From: Acidobacteria bacterium RIFCSPLOWO2_12_FULL_68_19
Lineage (GTDB): Bacteria > Acidobacteriota > Vicinamibacteria > Vicinamibacterales > UBA2999
Assembly: GCA_001767525.1 (NCBI GenBank)
Contig: MELF01000020.1
Location: 147,742 to 187,657 of the forward strand
Direction: 5' to 3'
DNA: 39,916 nt
The notes below the pieces were generated by a model. It had not been told where the DNA came from, did no database searches, and worked only from the letters and a program-made list of their open reading frames with translations. Both the position numbers and the translations under genes were made by a program. Within the stretch, counting starts at the first letter, position 1; every line of letters starts with the position of its first letter. Positions 1 through 8,192 of the stretch are shown one piece after another.

Positions 1-663
1 GAGAACCCGGTGGATCCCGCCACGGCGGGCAGTGTCGCCGGCCGCGTCACCTTCGAAGGCACACCGCGAACGCTCCCGCCGATGAAGATGGATTCCGATC
101 CCAACTGCGCGGCGCAGGCGCCGACCGCCCCGGACGAGTCGGTGGTCGTGGGCGGCGGCGGCGCGCTCCAGAACGTGTTCGTCTACGTGAAGGACGGACT
201 GGGCACTCTCCGGTTCCCGGTGCCGGCGGCGGCGGTGGTGCTCGATCAGAAGGGATGCCGCTACGTGCCGCACGTGCTCGGCGTGCAGGTCGGCCAGGGG
301 GTCGAGGTGCTCAACAGCGACCCGACGCTGCACAACGTGCACGCCGCGCCGGCGTCCAACAGCGAGTTCAACACCGGCCAGCCGATTCAAGGCATGAAGC
401 ATACCCACCGGTTCAGCACCCGTGAAGTGATGGTGCCGTTCAAGTGCGACGTGCATCCGTGGATGCACGCCTGGGTCGGCGTGCTCGACCACCCGTTCTT
501 CGCGGTCAGCGGCGCCGACGGCAGCTTCCAGTTGACGGGACTGCCACCGGGCACCTACACAATCGAGGCGTGGCACGAGACGCTCGGCACCCAGACGCAG
601 ACGGTCACGATCGGCGCGAAAGAAACGGGCAACGTCGCGTTTTCGTTCAAGTCGACCACCTAG
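1..663 (+). CDS. Cupredoxin-like protein with C-terminal carboxypeptidase-regulatory-like domain (5' partial)
   Basis: The frame is open to the left edge of the window, so the N terminus and any signal peptide are probably missing; a GTG at position 10 is the first possible start inside. Numbering from that GTG, residues about 95-160 look like a cupredoxin fold: LHNVH (His108) followed by the cluster KCDVHPWM, with Cys146, His149 and Met152 in the order of a type 1 copper site. Residues about 165-215 (GSFQLTGLPPGTYTIEAW) match the beta-sandwich carboxypeptidase-regulatory-like domain. Such proteins are usually periplasmic. It lies 12 bp upstream of heme A synthase, so a role near the respiratory chain or copper handling is plausible, but the context is only suggestive. 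Confidence 0.7.
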   Translation, partial: ENPVDPATAGSVAGRVTFEGTPRTLPPMKMDSDPNCAAQAPTAPDESVVVGGGGALQNVFVYVKDGLGTLRFPVPAAAVVLDQKGCRYVPHVLGVQVGQGVEVLNSDPTLHNVHAAPASNSEFNTGQPIQGMKHTHRFSTREVMVPFKCDVHPWMHAWVGVLDHPFFAVSGADGSFQLTGLPPGTYTIEAWHETLGTQTQTVTIGAKETGNVAFSFKSTT

Positions 664-675
664 GCACGAGGGACG

Positions 676-1665
676 ATGCTGCATCTCTTTGCGGCGTTCG
701 TGGCGGCCGCCACCGCCTTGCTCATCTTCGCGGGCGGCCTCGTCACCAGCACCGGCTCGGGTCTGTCGGTCCCCGACTGGCCGACGACCTACGGCTGGTC
801 GATGTTCACGTTCCCGATCGACAAGTGGGTTGGCGGCATCTTCTACGAGCACAGCCACCGGCTGATTGCGAGCACGGTCGGCATGCTCATCATCGTGCTC
901 GCCGTCTGGCTCCGGCGCGCGGAGGAGCGGCGATGGGTGCGCCGGCTCGGGTACGTGGCGCTCGCGGCCGTGGTGACGCAGGGCATCCTCGGCGGCATTA
1001 CCGTGCTCTGGTTCCTGCCCGATCCGATCTCGATCGCCCACGCGAGCCTCGCGCAGGTGGTCTTCTGCCTGACCGTGACGATCGCGCTCGTCACCTCGCC
1101 CGGCTGGCAGCGCGGCGCCGCCTCCTCCGATCGGAGGCTGCAGGCGATCGCCGCGGCGGCCACCGGCGCCGTCTACCTGCAGATCATCCTCGGCGCGACG
1201 ATGCGGCATATCGGCGCGGGGCTGGCGATTCCGGACTTTCCGCTCGCGTTCGGACGGCTCGTGCCGCCCGTCTGGACCGCGAAGATTGCCACGCACTATG
1301 CGCACCGGGTGGGGGCGCTCGCCGTCACGACGCTCGCCATCGCCACGGTGAGCCACGTACTCCATCACCACCGCGCGCGGGGGGAGCTGCGGCGGCCGTC
1401 GCTGCTGCTGCTCCTGCTGCTGGCCGTGCAGATCACGCTCGGCGCGCTGACCGTGCTGAGCGGCAAACAGCACGTGATCAATTCCCTGCACGTGGTGACG
1501 GGAGCATTCGTGCTCGGCACCTCGCTGGTGCTGACGCTACGGGCGTACCGGCCGCAATTCGGGTTTGAGGACGTGAGATCCGGAGTGCGAACCCCGCGAG
1601 CTGGGACCCACCTGGTCCCGGATCCCGGATCCCGGATCCCGTCTCCGGGAGGCGCCGGCGCATGA
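676..1665 (+). CDS. ctaA: Heme A synthase, COX15/CtaA family
   Basis: This integral membrane enzyme oxidises the C8 methyl of heme O to a formyl group, giving heme A for aa3-type oxidases. The 329-residue protein shows about eight hydrophobic segments and the internal twofold symmetry of the family: GSGLSVPDWP (res 27-36) in the first half and GAGLAIPDFP (180-189) in the second. The heme-ligand histidines are present in EHSHR (58-62), HASLAQ (122), THYAHR (206-211) and NSLHVVTG (His272). GAGGGACG just upstream is a plausible ribosome binding site. The last 30 residues do not resemble the family and are encoded by a GGATCCC heptamer repeat. Its stop overlaps the ctaB start (ATGA). Confidence 0.93.
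   Translation: MLHLFAAFVAAATALLIFAGGLVTSTGSGLSVPDWPTTYGWSMFTFPIDKWVGGIFYEHSHRLIASTVGMLIIVLAVWLRRAEERRWVRRLGYVALAAVVTQGILGGITVLWFLPDPISIAHASLAQVVFCLTVTIALVTSPGWQRGAASSDRRLQAIAAAATGAVYLQIILGATMRHIGAGLAIPDFPLAFGRLVPPVWTAKIATHYAHRVGALAVTTLAIATVSHVLHHHRARGELRRPSLLLLLLLAVQITLGALTVLSGKQHVINSLHVVTGAFVLGTSLVLTLRAYRPQFGFEDVRSGVRTPRAGTHLVPDPGSRIPSPGGAGA
1614..1640. repeat. Tandem GGATCCC heptamer repeat inside the ctaA 3' end
   Basis: Three exact GGATCCC units run at 1620-1640, preceded by a degenerate GGTCCC. They encode the Pro/Gly/Ser-rich tail of CtaA. A similar GGATCCC, GGAGCCCC, GGTCCC run is seen in the E2 linker around 30634-30655. Confidence 0.8.
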
Positions 1666-2600
1666 AGCCCGCTCCTCACGCCGCGACGGCCGGCCCGGTG
1701 TCCACCCCCGCCTCGTGGGATGCCTCCTCGGTCAGGCTCGCGTCGCGGGCGGGCGATTTCCTCGCATTGACCAAGCCGCGGCTCAACCTGCTCGTGCTCG
1801 TCACGGCGGCGGCCGGCCTGTATCTGGCGGCGCCCGAGGGTCTTCCAACGTCAATCCTGGTTCACACGCTCGTCGGCACGGCGCTCGTCGCCGGCGGCGC
1901 CGCCGCGCTCAACCAGGTGTGGGAGCGCGACAGCGACGCGCTCATGGCGCGCACGCGCGCGCGGCCGGTGCCGAGCGGCCGCGTCCGGCCCGCCGAGGGC
2001 TTGCGCTTCGCCCTCATCCTGTCGGCAGCCGGACTCGTGGAGCTGGCCGCGGGCGTCAACGCGCTGTGCGCGTCGGTGGCCGCGCTCACGCTCGTCACCT
2101 ACATCCTTGCCTACACGCCGCTCAAGCGCCGCACGTCGCTCTCGACCCTGGTCGGCGCGGTGCCGGGCGCGCTGCCGGCGCTCATCGGCTGGACGGCGGC
2201 GGGAGGCGGCCTCACGTTGCCGGGCCTCGTGCTCTTCGGCATCGTGTTCCTGTGGCAGATGCCGCACTTCCTGTCCATCGCCTGGCTCTACCGGCACGAG
2301 TACGCCGCCGCCGGCGTCCCGCTCCTGCCGGTCGTCGACCCCGACGGACGCCGCACCGGGCGCCAGGTGCTGCTCTACGCGGCGGCGCTCTGGCCGATGA
2401 GCCTGATGCCGACGCTCGTCGGCCTGACCGGCGGCTTCTACGTCGTGCTGGCGATGCTGCTCGGCAGCGTGCTGGTGGGGCTGGCCGTCCAGTTCGCCCG
2501 CGAGCGTTCCACCGCCGCCGCGCGGCGGCTGTTCCTGTACTCGATCACGTATCTGCCGCTGCTCTGGGGCGCGCTCGTGGCCGACCGGCTCTGGATTTGA
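1662..2600 (+). CDS. ctaB: Heme O synthase (protoheme IX farnesyltransferase)
   Basis: This UbiA-superfamily membrane prenyltransferase adds a farnesyl group to protoheme, supplying heme O to CtaA. The 312-residue product has about nine membrane segments. The first polyprenyl-diphosphate site is seen as NQVWERDSDALMART (res 84-98), followed by RPVPSG, and the second conserved region as YTPLKRRTS (151-159) with GAVPGALPALIGW after it. The ATG overlaps the ctaA stop by 4 bp, indicating translational coupling. About 30 extra N-terminal residues precede the first conserved block (LTKPRLN, 37-43). Confidence 0.94.
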   Translation: MKPAPHAATAGPVSTPASWDASSVRLASRAGDFLALTKPRLNLLVLVTAAAGLYLAAPEGLPTSILVHTLVGTALVAGGAAALNQVWERDSDALMARTRARPVPSGRVRPAEGLRFALILSAAGLVELAAGVNALCASVAALTLVTYILAYTPLKRRTSLSTLVGAVPGALPALIGWTAAGGGLTLPGLVLFGIVFLWQMPHFLSIAWLYRHEYAAAGVPLLPVVDPDGRRTGRQVLLYAAALWPMSLMPTLVGLTGGFYVVLAMLLGSVLVGLAVQFARERSTAAARRLFLYSITYLPLLWGALVADRLWI

Positions 2601-3017
2601 GTGGAGATTGCCGATCTCCCGGCCCTCAACGCCATCCTGAACGGAACGGCCGCGGCGTTCCTGACGACCGGGTACGTGCTGATTCGCCGCGGCCGGGTCG
2701 AGCCGCACAAGCGCTGCATGCTTGCGGCGCTCCTCACCTCGGCGCTCTTCCTCGTCTCCTACGTCGTCTACCACGCGAACGCCGGATCGCGCCCGTTTCC
2801 GGGTGAGGGGCCGATCCGGGTCGTCTACTTCGGGATTCTCGTCACGCACGTGACGCTCGCCGCGGTGATCCTGCCGCTCGCGCTCACCACGGCCGCCCGC
2901 GGGCTGGCGGCGCGGTACGACCGGCACGTGCGGATCGCGCGCTGGACGCTGCCGCTCTGGATCTACGTGTCGGTCACCGGCGTCCTCATCTACCTGATGC
3001 TCTACCAGCTGTACTAG
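2601..3017 (+). CDS. DUF420 membrane protein, oxidase-assembly (CtaM-like) candidate
   Basis: A 138-residue protein with four predicted membrane helices, starting with GTG directly after the ctaB stop. It has the His pattern typical of DUF420: EPHKRCM (res 35-41), YVVYHAN and VTHVTLA, so several histidines lie near helix ends. In firmicutes a DUF420 protein (CtaM) is needed to mature heme A-containing oxidase; here the position directly behind ctaA-ctaB supports the same role. The family is recognised from hydropathy, size and His placement, not from catalysis. No terminator with a T-run is visible in the 127 bp that follow. Confidence 0.8.
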   Translation: MEIADLPALNAILNGTAAAFLTTGYVLIRRGRVEPHKRCMLAALLTSALFLVSYVVYHANAGSRPFPGEGPIRVVYFGILVTHVTLAAVILPLALTTAARGLAARYDRHVRIARWTLPLWIYVSVTGVLIYLMLYQLY

Positions 3018-3144
3018 ACGAGATCGCGCAGGGCGAGATCCTCGCTGGTCCCACAGGTCAGGTGCGTTGACACAGCGCTGCGGGTGCTGTCGGCGGGTTG
3101 CCCACGCCGATCGCGGCCCCGATGCGGCCGGGCGGGGGGGCGCG

Positions 3145-3672
3145 TCAGTCGCCGTCCTTGCCGTGGAACCGCGAGTACTCCTCGAGATAGGTGAGCGACT
3201 CCATGGAGCTCATGCGGTCGAAGAAGAGCACGCCGTCGAGATGGTCGGCCTCGTGCTGCGCCACGCGCGCGGGAAAGTCCCTGAGCCGCAGCTCGACCGC
3301 GCGCCCATCCCGGTCGAGCGCCTTCAGGGTGACGTCGGTGAAGCGCGGCACCAGCCCGCGGATGTCGGGAATGCTCAGGCATCCCTCCCATCCTTCTCCC
3401 TTCACGGTGGTGTTGGGCACGATCTCGGGGTTGACGACGACGGTCGCCCGGGCCGAGGCGGCGGGCTCTTCCTCCAGCAGCGCGACGAAGAGCCGGACGC
3501 TCTCGTGCACCTGCGGAGCCGCCAGTCCGACGCCGGCGTACTCGTGCATCGTTTCGAGCAGGTCGTCGATGAGCCCTTGAAAGGCGGGCGAGAGCAGCTC
3601 GGACTTCTCGAGAGGGCGGCTGCGCTGCCGGAGCACCGGGTGCCCCATGCGCGCGACTTTCAGAATCGACAT
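3145..3672 (-). CDS. def: Peptide deformylase
   Basis: This metalloenzyme removes the N-formyl group from nascent proteins. All three family motifs are intact in the 175-residue product: GVGLAAPQ (res 47-54), EGCLS (96-100, metal ligand Cys98) and QHEADHLDG (139-147, ligands His140 and His144, catalytic Glu141). I chose the ATG at 3672; a TTG two codons upstream (3678) is an alternative. The start codon shares a CATG with the start of the divergent Nudix gene, and a TATAAT lies only 8 bp upstream, so the transcript may be leaderless. Confidence 0.95.
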   Translation of the reverse strand: MSILKVARMGHPVLRQRSRPLEKSELLSPAFQGLIDDLLETMHEYAGVGLAAPQVHESVRLFVALLEEEPAASARATVVVNPEIVPNTTVKGEGWEGCLSIPDIRGLVPRFTDVTLKALDRDGRAVELRLRDFPARVAQHEADHLDGVLFFDRMSSMESLTYLEEYSRFHGKDGD

Positions 3673-4213
3673 GATCAACGATTATAGAGTGGCGGTGGAC
3701 CCGCACGATCCTCACACGCCGTTCCGGTTCTGTCCCATGTGCGGCGGCACGCTCGAGTCGCGCCTGCTGAAGAACGGCGATCCACCCCGGCTCGTCTGCA
3801 CCGCCTGCGGCTTCGTGTTCTATCTCGATCCGAAGCTCGCCGTCGGCACCATCATCACGGCGGAGCGCAGCCGGGTCGTGCTGGTGAAACGGGCCATCGG
3901 CCCCGGCTACGGCAAGTGGGTCTTCCCGGGCGGGTACGTGGATCGCGGCGAGGAGATTCGCGCCGCCGCGGTGCGCGAGGCGCGGGAGGAAACGGGCCTC
4001 GACGTGCAGATCGACCGCCTCGTGAACATCTACTCGTACCCGGGACGCGTGCCGGTCATCGTCGTCTACGCGGCGACGGCCGTCGGCGGCTCTCTGGAAT
4101 GTGACGATGAGGGACTCGACGTGCGCCTCTTCGAGCCCGAGGCGATTCCGTGGGACGCGCTGGCGTTCCGCAGCACCCACGAGGCGCTGCGGGAGTTCCT
4201 CACGCGACGGTGA
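3671..4213 (+). CDS. Nudix hydrolase with N-terminal zinc ribbon
   Basis: A 180-residue pyrophosphohydrolase. A zinc ribbon is formed by CPMC (Cys21, Cys24) and CTAC (Cys43, Cys46), as in NADH/ADP-ribose pyrophosphatases of the NudC-like group. The Nudix box is complete: G88, E94, then REAREETGL (102-110). The substrate cannot be read from the sequence; ADP-ribose or a similar dinucleotide is plausible. The ATG at 3671 overlaps the def start on the other strand; GTG codons at 3689 and 3695 are alternative starts. The 3' end overlaps the convergent aldolase gene by 14 bp. Confidence 0.85.
   Translation: MINDYRVAVDPHDPHTPFRFCPMCGGTLESRLLKNGDPPRLVCTACGFVFYLDPKLAVGTIITAERSRVVLVKRAIGPGYGKWVFPGGYVDRGEEIRAAAVREAREETGLDVQIDRLVNIYSYPGRVPVIVVYAATAVGGSLECDDEGLDVRLFEPEAIPWDALAFRSTHEALREFLTRR
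3681..3686 (-). promoter_or_regulatory. Putative -10 element of def
   Basis: The minus strand reads TATAAT, eight bases before the def ATG, which is striking in DNA this GC-rich. No good -35 box is seen. Transcription would begin within a few bases of the start codon. Confidence 0.4.
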
Positions 4214-5291
4214 TGTCGCTCGTCAGATAGACGTCCTGGATCGCGTTCAGGAGCGCGACCCCGTCCTCGAGGGGCCGCTGGAACGCCTTGCGGCCGGAGA
4301 TGAGGCCCATGCCGCCCGCCCGCTTGTTGATGACGGCGGTCTTCACCGCCTCCTTCATGTCGCTCTCCCCCGCCGACGCGCCGCCCGAGTTGATGAGGCC
4401 CGCGCGCCCCATGTAGCAGTTGGCCACCTGATACCGGGTCATGTCGATCGGATGGTCGGAGGTGAGATCGGAATACACCTTCTTGTGCGTCTTGCCGAAG
4501 CCGAGCGCGTCGAATCCGCTGCGGCTGGTCTCGGGCAGCTTCTGCTTGATGATGTCCGCTTCGATGGTGACGCCGAGGTGGTTCGCCTGTCCCGTGAGAT
4601 CGGCGGCAAGATGATAGTCCGCCTCCTTCGTCTTGAACGCCGGATTCCGCAGGTAGCACCAGAGCACCGTGAACATGCCGAGCTCGTGCGCCTGCTGGAA
4701 CCACTCGGTGACTTCCTGGAGCTGACGCTTCGATTCCTCCGAACCGAAGTAGATCGTCGCGCCGACGCCCGCGGCGCCCATGTCGAACGCCTGCTCGACG
4801 GCGGCGAACCGGATCTGGTCGTACGAATTGGGATACGAGATGAACTCGTTGTGGTTGAGCTTCAGGATGAACGGAATCCTGTGCGCGTAGCGCCGGGCCG
4901 TTGCGCCGAGCACGCCGAGCGTGGAGGCCACGGCGTTGCACCCGCCCTCAATCGCCAGCTTGACGATGTTCTCGGGGTCGAAGTACGCCGGGTTCGGCGC
5001 GAACGACGCGCCGGCGGAATGCTCGATCCCCTGATCGACCGGCAGGATCGACACGTACCCGGTGCCGGCGAGCCGGCCGCTGCCGAAGAGCCGCTGCAGG
5101 CTGGTCAGCACGCGCGGCGACCGGTCCGACGGCGCGAACACGCGGTCGACGAAATCGGGGCCCGGCAGGTGGAGGCTCTGCTTCGAGATCGTCCTGCACT
5201 CGTGCCGGAGGAGAGCGGCGTCCCCGGCGAGGATGGCTTCGATCCGGGCGAGGGCGGACACGCTGCGATCGATCCCGGTTACTGTGGCCAT
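4200..5291 (-). CDS. Class I fructose-bisphosphate aldolase, DhnA/FbaB type
   Basis: This Schiff-base aldolase cleaves or forms fructose 1,6-bisphosphate in glycolysis and gluconeogenesis. The 363-residue protein belongs to the archaeal-type family of E. coli FbaB. The Schiff-base lysine is in ADIIKQKLP (Lys249); the acid DQGIEH segment (86-91), LNHNE (145-149) and the phosphate-binding [14 protein letters not shown] (326-339) are present. The start is ATG at 5291 with a GGGAGG site upstream; the open frame continues much further upstream but that part is the antisense of thiI. It overlaps the end of thiI by 13 bp, so the two are probably cotranscribed. Confidence 0.93.
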   Translation of the reverse strand: MATVTGIDRSVSALARIEAILAGDAALLRHECRTISKQSLHLPGPDFVDRVFAPSDRSPRVLTSLQRLFGSGRLAGTGYVSILPVDQGIEHSAGASFAPNPAYFDPENIVKLAIEGGCNAVASTLGVLGATARRYAHRIPFILKLNHNEFISYPNSYDQIRFAAVEQAFDMGAAGVGATIYFGSEESKRQLQEVTEWFQQAHELGMFTVLWCYLRNPAFKTKEADYHLAADLTGQANHLGVTIEADIIKQKLPETSRSGFDALGFGKTHKKVYSDLTSDHPIDMTRYQVANCYMGRAGLINSGGASAGESDMKEAVKTAVINKRAGGMGLISGRKAFQRPLEDGVALLNAIQDVYLTSDITVA

Positions 5292-6484
5292 GTCGACCTC
5301 CCGTTCACCACCTTCGATCCTAACAGAGGAAATTGGAAATCTTCCACCGCCGCCTCGCGCACCGCGCCCTCGACGAGGGCCTCGATCGGGAGCGCCGTCT
5401 CGGCCGCTTCGATCTGCGGCAGCCGGGCGCGCGTCTGCGGGTTGCGCGGCGTGAACAGCGTGCAGCAGTCCTGGTCCGGAACGATCGAAATCGGGTAGGT
5501 GCCGATGCGGATGGCCTCGGCCGTGATCTCCTCCTTGTCCATGCCGATGAGCGGCCTGAACAGCGGCAGCGACGCCACGCGGCCGATCACGGCGAGGTTC
5601 TCCAGCGTCTGCGACGCCACCTGCCCGACCACCTCGCCGGTCACGAGCGCCTGCGCGCCCGCCGCGCGGGCGATCCGCTCGGCAATCCGCAGCATCAGGC
5701 GCCGGTAGACGACCACGCGCATCGGCCCGGGCACCGCGAGCACGACCTGCTGCTGGATTTCGCCGAAGGCGACCACGTGCAGCCGCGACCGCTGCTGCCA
5801 CGTCGTCAGCAGCGCCGCCAGTTCGCGCGCCTTCTCCTGCGACGCGCGCGACAGGATCGGGTAGCTGTGGAAGTGCACGAACGTCACCGTGCATCCGCGC
5901 TTCATCAGCCGGTAGGCCGCGACCGGCGAGTCGATGCCGCCCGAGAGCAGGCAGACCACCTTCCCGGCCGTGCCGGTCGGCAGCCCGCCGGGGCCGCGCT
6001 CCTTGCCGAAGGAGTAGAACGCCTCGTCCGAGAGCAGCTCGACGTGGACCACGAGCTCGGCGTGCTCGAGATCGACCTTCCAGCCGCGTGCCGCCTTGAT
6101 GCGGCCGCCCACCTCGCGCTCGACCTGCGGCGAGGTCAGGGGAAACCGCTTGTCGGCCCTGCGGGCCGACACCCGGAAGCTGCCGCACGCGCGCCCCTCG
6201 AGATCGCCGAGGATCGCCGCGGCGAGCGCCTCCAGGTCGAGCCCCGTGCGCGCGGCGTACGAGAAGGTGGCCACGCCGAAGGTCCGCCGGATGCGCTCGC
6301 CCACCGCCTCGCGCGTGGCGTTGGGCCCCAGCACGACCTCGATCCGCCCCATCAGGGGCCGCACCGCCCGGACGTCGAGGTCCGCGAGCGCCCGGCGCAG
6401 ATTGCGGACGAGCCGTCCCATGAACCAGGGGCGATTCTTTCCCTTGAGCGCGATCTCCTGGTAATGGACGATGACGGAGCTCAC
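5279..6484 (-). CDS. thiI: tRNA 4-thiouridine synthase ThiI (no rhodanese domain)
   Basis: ThiI adenylates and thiolates U8 of tRNA and in some bacteria also feeds sulfur to thiazole synthesis. The 401-residue product has an N-terminal ferredoxin-like region (res 1-60), a THUMP domain (about 60-165) and a PP-loop ATPase with SGGIDSP (181-187). [10 protein letters not shown] holds the conserved cysteine of the catalytic domain. The C-terminal rhodanese domain of the E. coli protein is absent, as in many bacteria, so an external sulfur carrier would be needed. The gene lies 4 bp downstream of the adenosyltransferase. Confidence 0.92.
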   Translation of the reverse strand: MSSVIVHYQEIALKGKNRPWFMGRLVRNLRRALADLDVRAVRPLMGRIEVVLGPNATREAVGERIRRTFGVATFSYAARTGLDLEALAAAILGDLEGRACGSFRVSARRADKRFPLTSPQVEREVGGRIKAARGWKVDLEHAELVVHVELLSDEAFYSFGKERGPGGLPTGTAGKVVCLLSGGIDSPVAAYRLMKRGCTVTFVHFHSYPILSRASQEKARELAALLTTWQQRSRLHVVAFGEIQQQVVLAVPGPMRVVVYRRLMLRIAERIARAAGAQALVTGEVVGQVASQTLENLAVIGRVASLPLFRPLIGMDKEEITAEAIRIGTYPISIVPDQDCCTLFTPRNPQTRARLPQIEAAETALPIEALVEGAVREAAVEDFQFPLLGSKVVNGRSTWPQ

Positions 6485-6488
6485 GGTC

Positions 6489-7028
6489 CTACCATTCGAT
6501 CTCCGGCGCGCCCGCCCGGCGATTCACGACGCGCGCCATGACGAAGAGGAGATCGGACAGACGGTTCAGGTAGGCGATGAGGATCGGCTCCACCGCGCCG
6601 GCGCCGAGGCCGACGACGCGCCGCTCGGCCCTGCGGCAGACGGTGCGCGCCAGGTGCAGCAGGGCGCCGGCCGCACAGCCGCCCGGCAGGATGAACCGCC
6701 GGAGCGAGGGGAGCTCGCCCTCGAGGTCGTCGATGACCTGCTCCAGCCATTCGACGTCGGCCTCCGCCACCGCCGCCTTCTTCACGCGGCCGGCAATGCG
6801 CGCGGAGGGGTCCGCCAACCGCGCGCCGAGCGCGAACAGTTCCTTCTGAATCCCTTCGAGCGCCGCGCCAATGTCGGGGCCGACGCCGGCCGCCCTCACG
6901 GCGCCAAGACAGGCGTTGAGCTCGTCGATGTCGCCGTACGCCTCGACGCGCGGATCGGCCTTCGACACGCGCGTGTTGTCGAAGAGCGACGTCTCGCCGC
7001 CGTCGCCGGTCTTGGTGTAGATCTTCAC
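6489..7028 (-). CDS. PduO-type ATP:cob(I)alamin adenosyltransferase
   Basis: The 179-residue enzyme makes adenosylcobalamin from ATP and cob(I)alamin. Family signatures are TKTGDGGETSLF (res 5-16, ATP binding), GDIDELNA (32-39), HLARTVCRRAER and YLNRLSDLLF near the C terminus. The start codon is GTG. It leads a three-gene minus-strand run with thiI and the aldolase; no functional link among these three is obvious. No other cobalamin gene is in the window, so the cell probably salvages or makes B12 elsewhere. Confidence 0.93.
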   Translation of the reverse strand: MKIYTKTGDGGETSLFDNTRVSKADPRVEAYGDIDELNACLGAVRAAGVGPDIGAALEGIQKELFALGARLADPSARIAGRVKKAAVAEADVEWLEQVIDDLEGELPSLRRFILPGGCAAGALLHLARTVCRRAERRVVGLGAGAVEPILIAYLNRLSDLLFVMARVVNRRAGAPEIEW

Positions 7029-7043
7029 CCTTCGAGAATCTCA

Positions 7044-7073
7044 GGGTGCCCCGAGTGGAGTCGAGGGGCACCC
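7044..7073. repeat. Palindromic intergenic element
   Basis: GGGTGCCCC (7044-7052) is followed after 12 bases by its exact reverse complement GGGGCACCC (7065-7073). It fills the 63-bp gap between two divergent genes and has no T-run, so it does not look like a terminator. The wording resembles REP-like palindromes common between genes in environmental genomes, but no second copy is in this window. Confidence 0.65.
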
Positions 7074-7091
7074 GTGGAATTATAGGTGTGG

Positions 7092-8192
7092 ATGTCGCCT
7101 CGTCCTCTGCCCGACGCGGCCGCCCGGCGCCGTTTCCGCCGGGCGCTCCTTGCGTGGTACGGCGCCAACGGCCGCGACCTGCCGTGGCGCCGCACCTCCG
7201 ACCCGTACCACATCCTCGTCTCCGAGGTCATGCTGCAGCAGACGCAGGTCGACCGCGTCCTGCCGAAGTACCACGAGTGGCTGGAGAAGTACCCGTCGCT
7301 CGGCGCGCTGGCGTCGGCGCCGGAATCCGACGTCGACCGCACGTGGCGTCCGCTCGGCTACAACATCAGGCCGCGCCGGCTGCACGCCATCGCGCGCGAG
7401 GCGGTCGAGCGCTACGGCGGCCGCCTGCCGTCCGACGAAGCGACGCTGCTCTCGTTCAAGGGCATCGGCGCCTACACGGCCGGCGCCATCCGGAGCTTCG
7501 CGTTCGGCCAGCGCGCGGCCATCCTCGACACCAACGTCGCCCGGGTGCTCTTCCGCGTGTTCGTCGGCCGCGGCGACGCGAGGGCGCACGCCACGCGCAA
7601 GCACCTCTGGGCCGTCTCCGAGGCGCTGGTGCCGCGCAAGCGCGTCTTCGACTTCAATCAGGCGCTGATGGATCTGGGCGCGATGGTGTGCGTCGCCCGC
7701 ACCCCTCGGTGCCTCGTCTGCCCGATGAAGAACCTGTGCCGCACCTACGGCCGGCATGCGCGTGCTCGCCGAGCGGGTGCGGGCGGCGTTCGACGCTCCC
7801 GCCGACGCCGCGTGAGGGTCGTCGTTGCCGCCGTCATCGAAAAGGGCGACCGCTTTCTCTTGACGCGCCGGCAGCCGGGCGTGCACCTGGCCGGGCTGTG
7901 GGAGTTCCCGGGCGGAAAGATCCATTCCGGGGAGAGCCACGGCGCGGCGCTCGCGCGCGAGCTGCGCGAGGAGCTCGGCGTCAATGCGGACGTCGGAGAG
8001 CTGGTGTACGAGACCACCCACTCGTATCCCGACCTCGCCGTGGCGTTGCACTTCTACCGCTGCCGCCTGCTGGGACGTCCCCGTCCGCTGCTCGGACAGG
8101 AGATGCGCTGGGTCCGGCGGGCGGAACTGCGATCGCTCGGATTCCCGCCCGCCGACACGGAGCTCATCGACCGTCTATCGGGAATCGACTGA
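7092..8192 (+). CDS. mutY: A/G-specific adenine glycosylase fused to a MutT-type Nudix domain
   Basis: MutY removes adenine mispaired with 8-oxoguanine. Numbering from a GTG two codons upstream (7086): the glycosylase domain (res 15-225) has SEVMLQQTQV with catalytic Glu47, a helix-hairpin-helix GIGAYTAGA (126-134), catalytic Asp148 in ILDTNVAR, and a 4Fe-4S loop with Cys202, 209, 212 and 218. The usual GLGYY motif reads PLGYN (89-93). After an Arg-rich linker (223-243) comes a Nudix domain (244-368) with a full box: G277-x5-E283-x7-REL..EELG. MutY normally carries a Nudix-like domain without these catalytic residues, so this part may also hydrolyse 8-oxo-dGTP. The ATG at 7092 is my choice. 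The 3' end overlaps ygfZ by 29 bp. Confidence 0.88.
   Translation: MSPRPLPDAAARRRFRRALLAWYGANGRDLPWRRTSDPYHILVSEVMLQQTQVDRVLPKYHEWLEKYPSLGALASAPESDVDRTWRPLGYNIRPRRLHAIAREAVERYGGRLPSDEATLLSFKGIGAYTAGAIRSFAFGQRAAILDTNVARVLFRVFVGRGDARAHATRKHLWAVSEALVPRKRVFDFNQALMDLGAMVCVARTPRCLVCPMKNLCRTYGRHARARRAGAGGVRRSRRRRVRVVVAAVIEKGDRFLLTRRQPGVHLAGLWEFPGGKIHSGESHGAALARELREELGVNADVGELVYETTHSYPDLAVALHFYRCRLLGRPRPLLGQEMRWVRRAELRSLGFPPADTELIDRLSGID

Noticed and set aside
3018-3144. Possible small gene or terminator after the DUF420 gene
   Set aside because: No ORF with a ribosome site and no stem with a T-run; only a weak ACAGC/GCTGT pairing is seen.
5292-6188. N-terminal extension of the aldolase frame
   Set aside because: The upstream part is an out-of-frame copy of thiI; homologues of the aldolase begin at the ATG at 5291, which has a good ribosome binding site.
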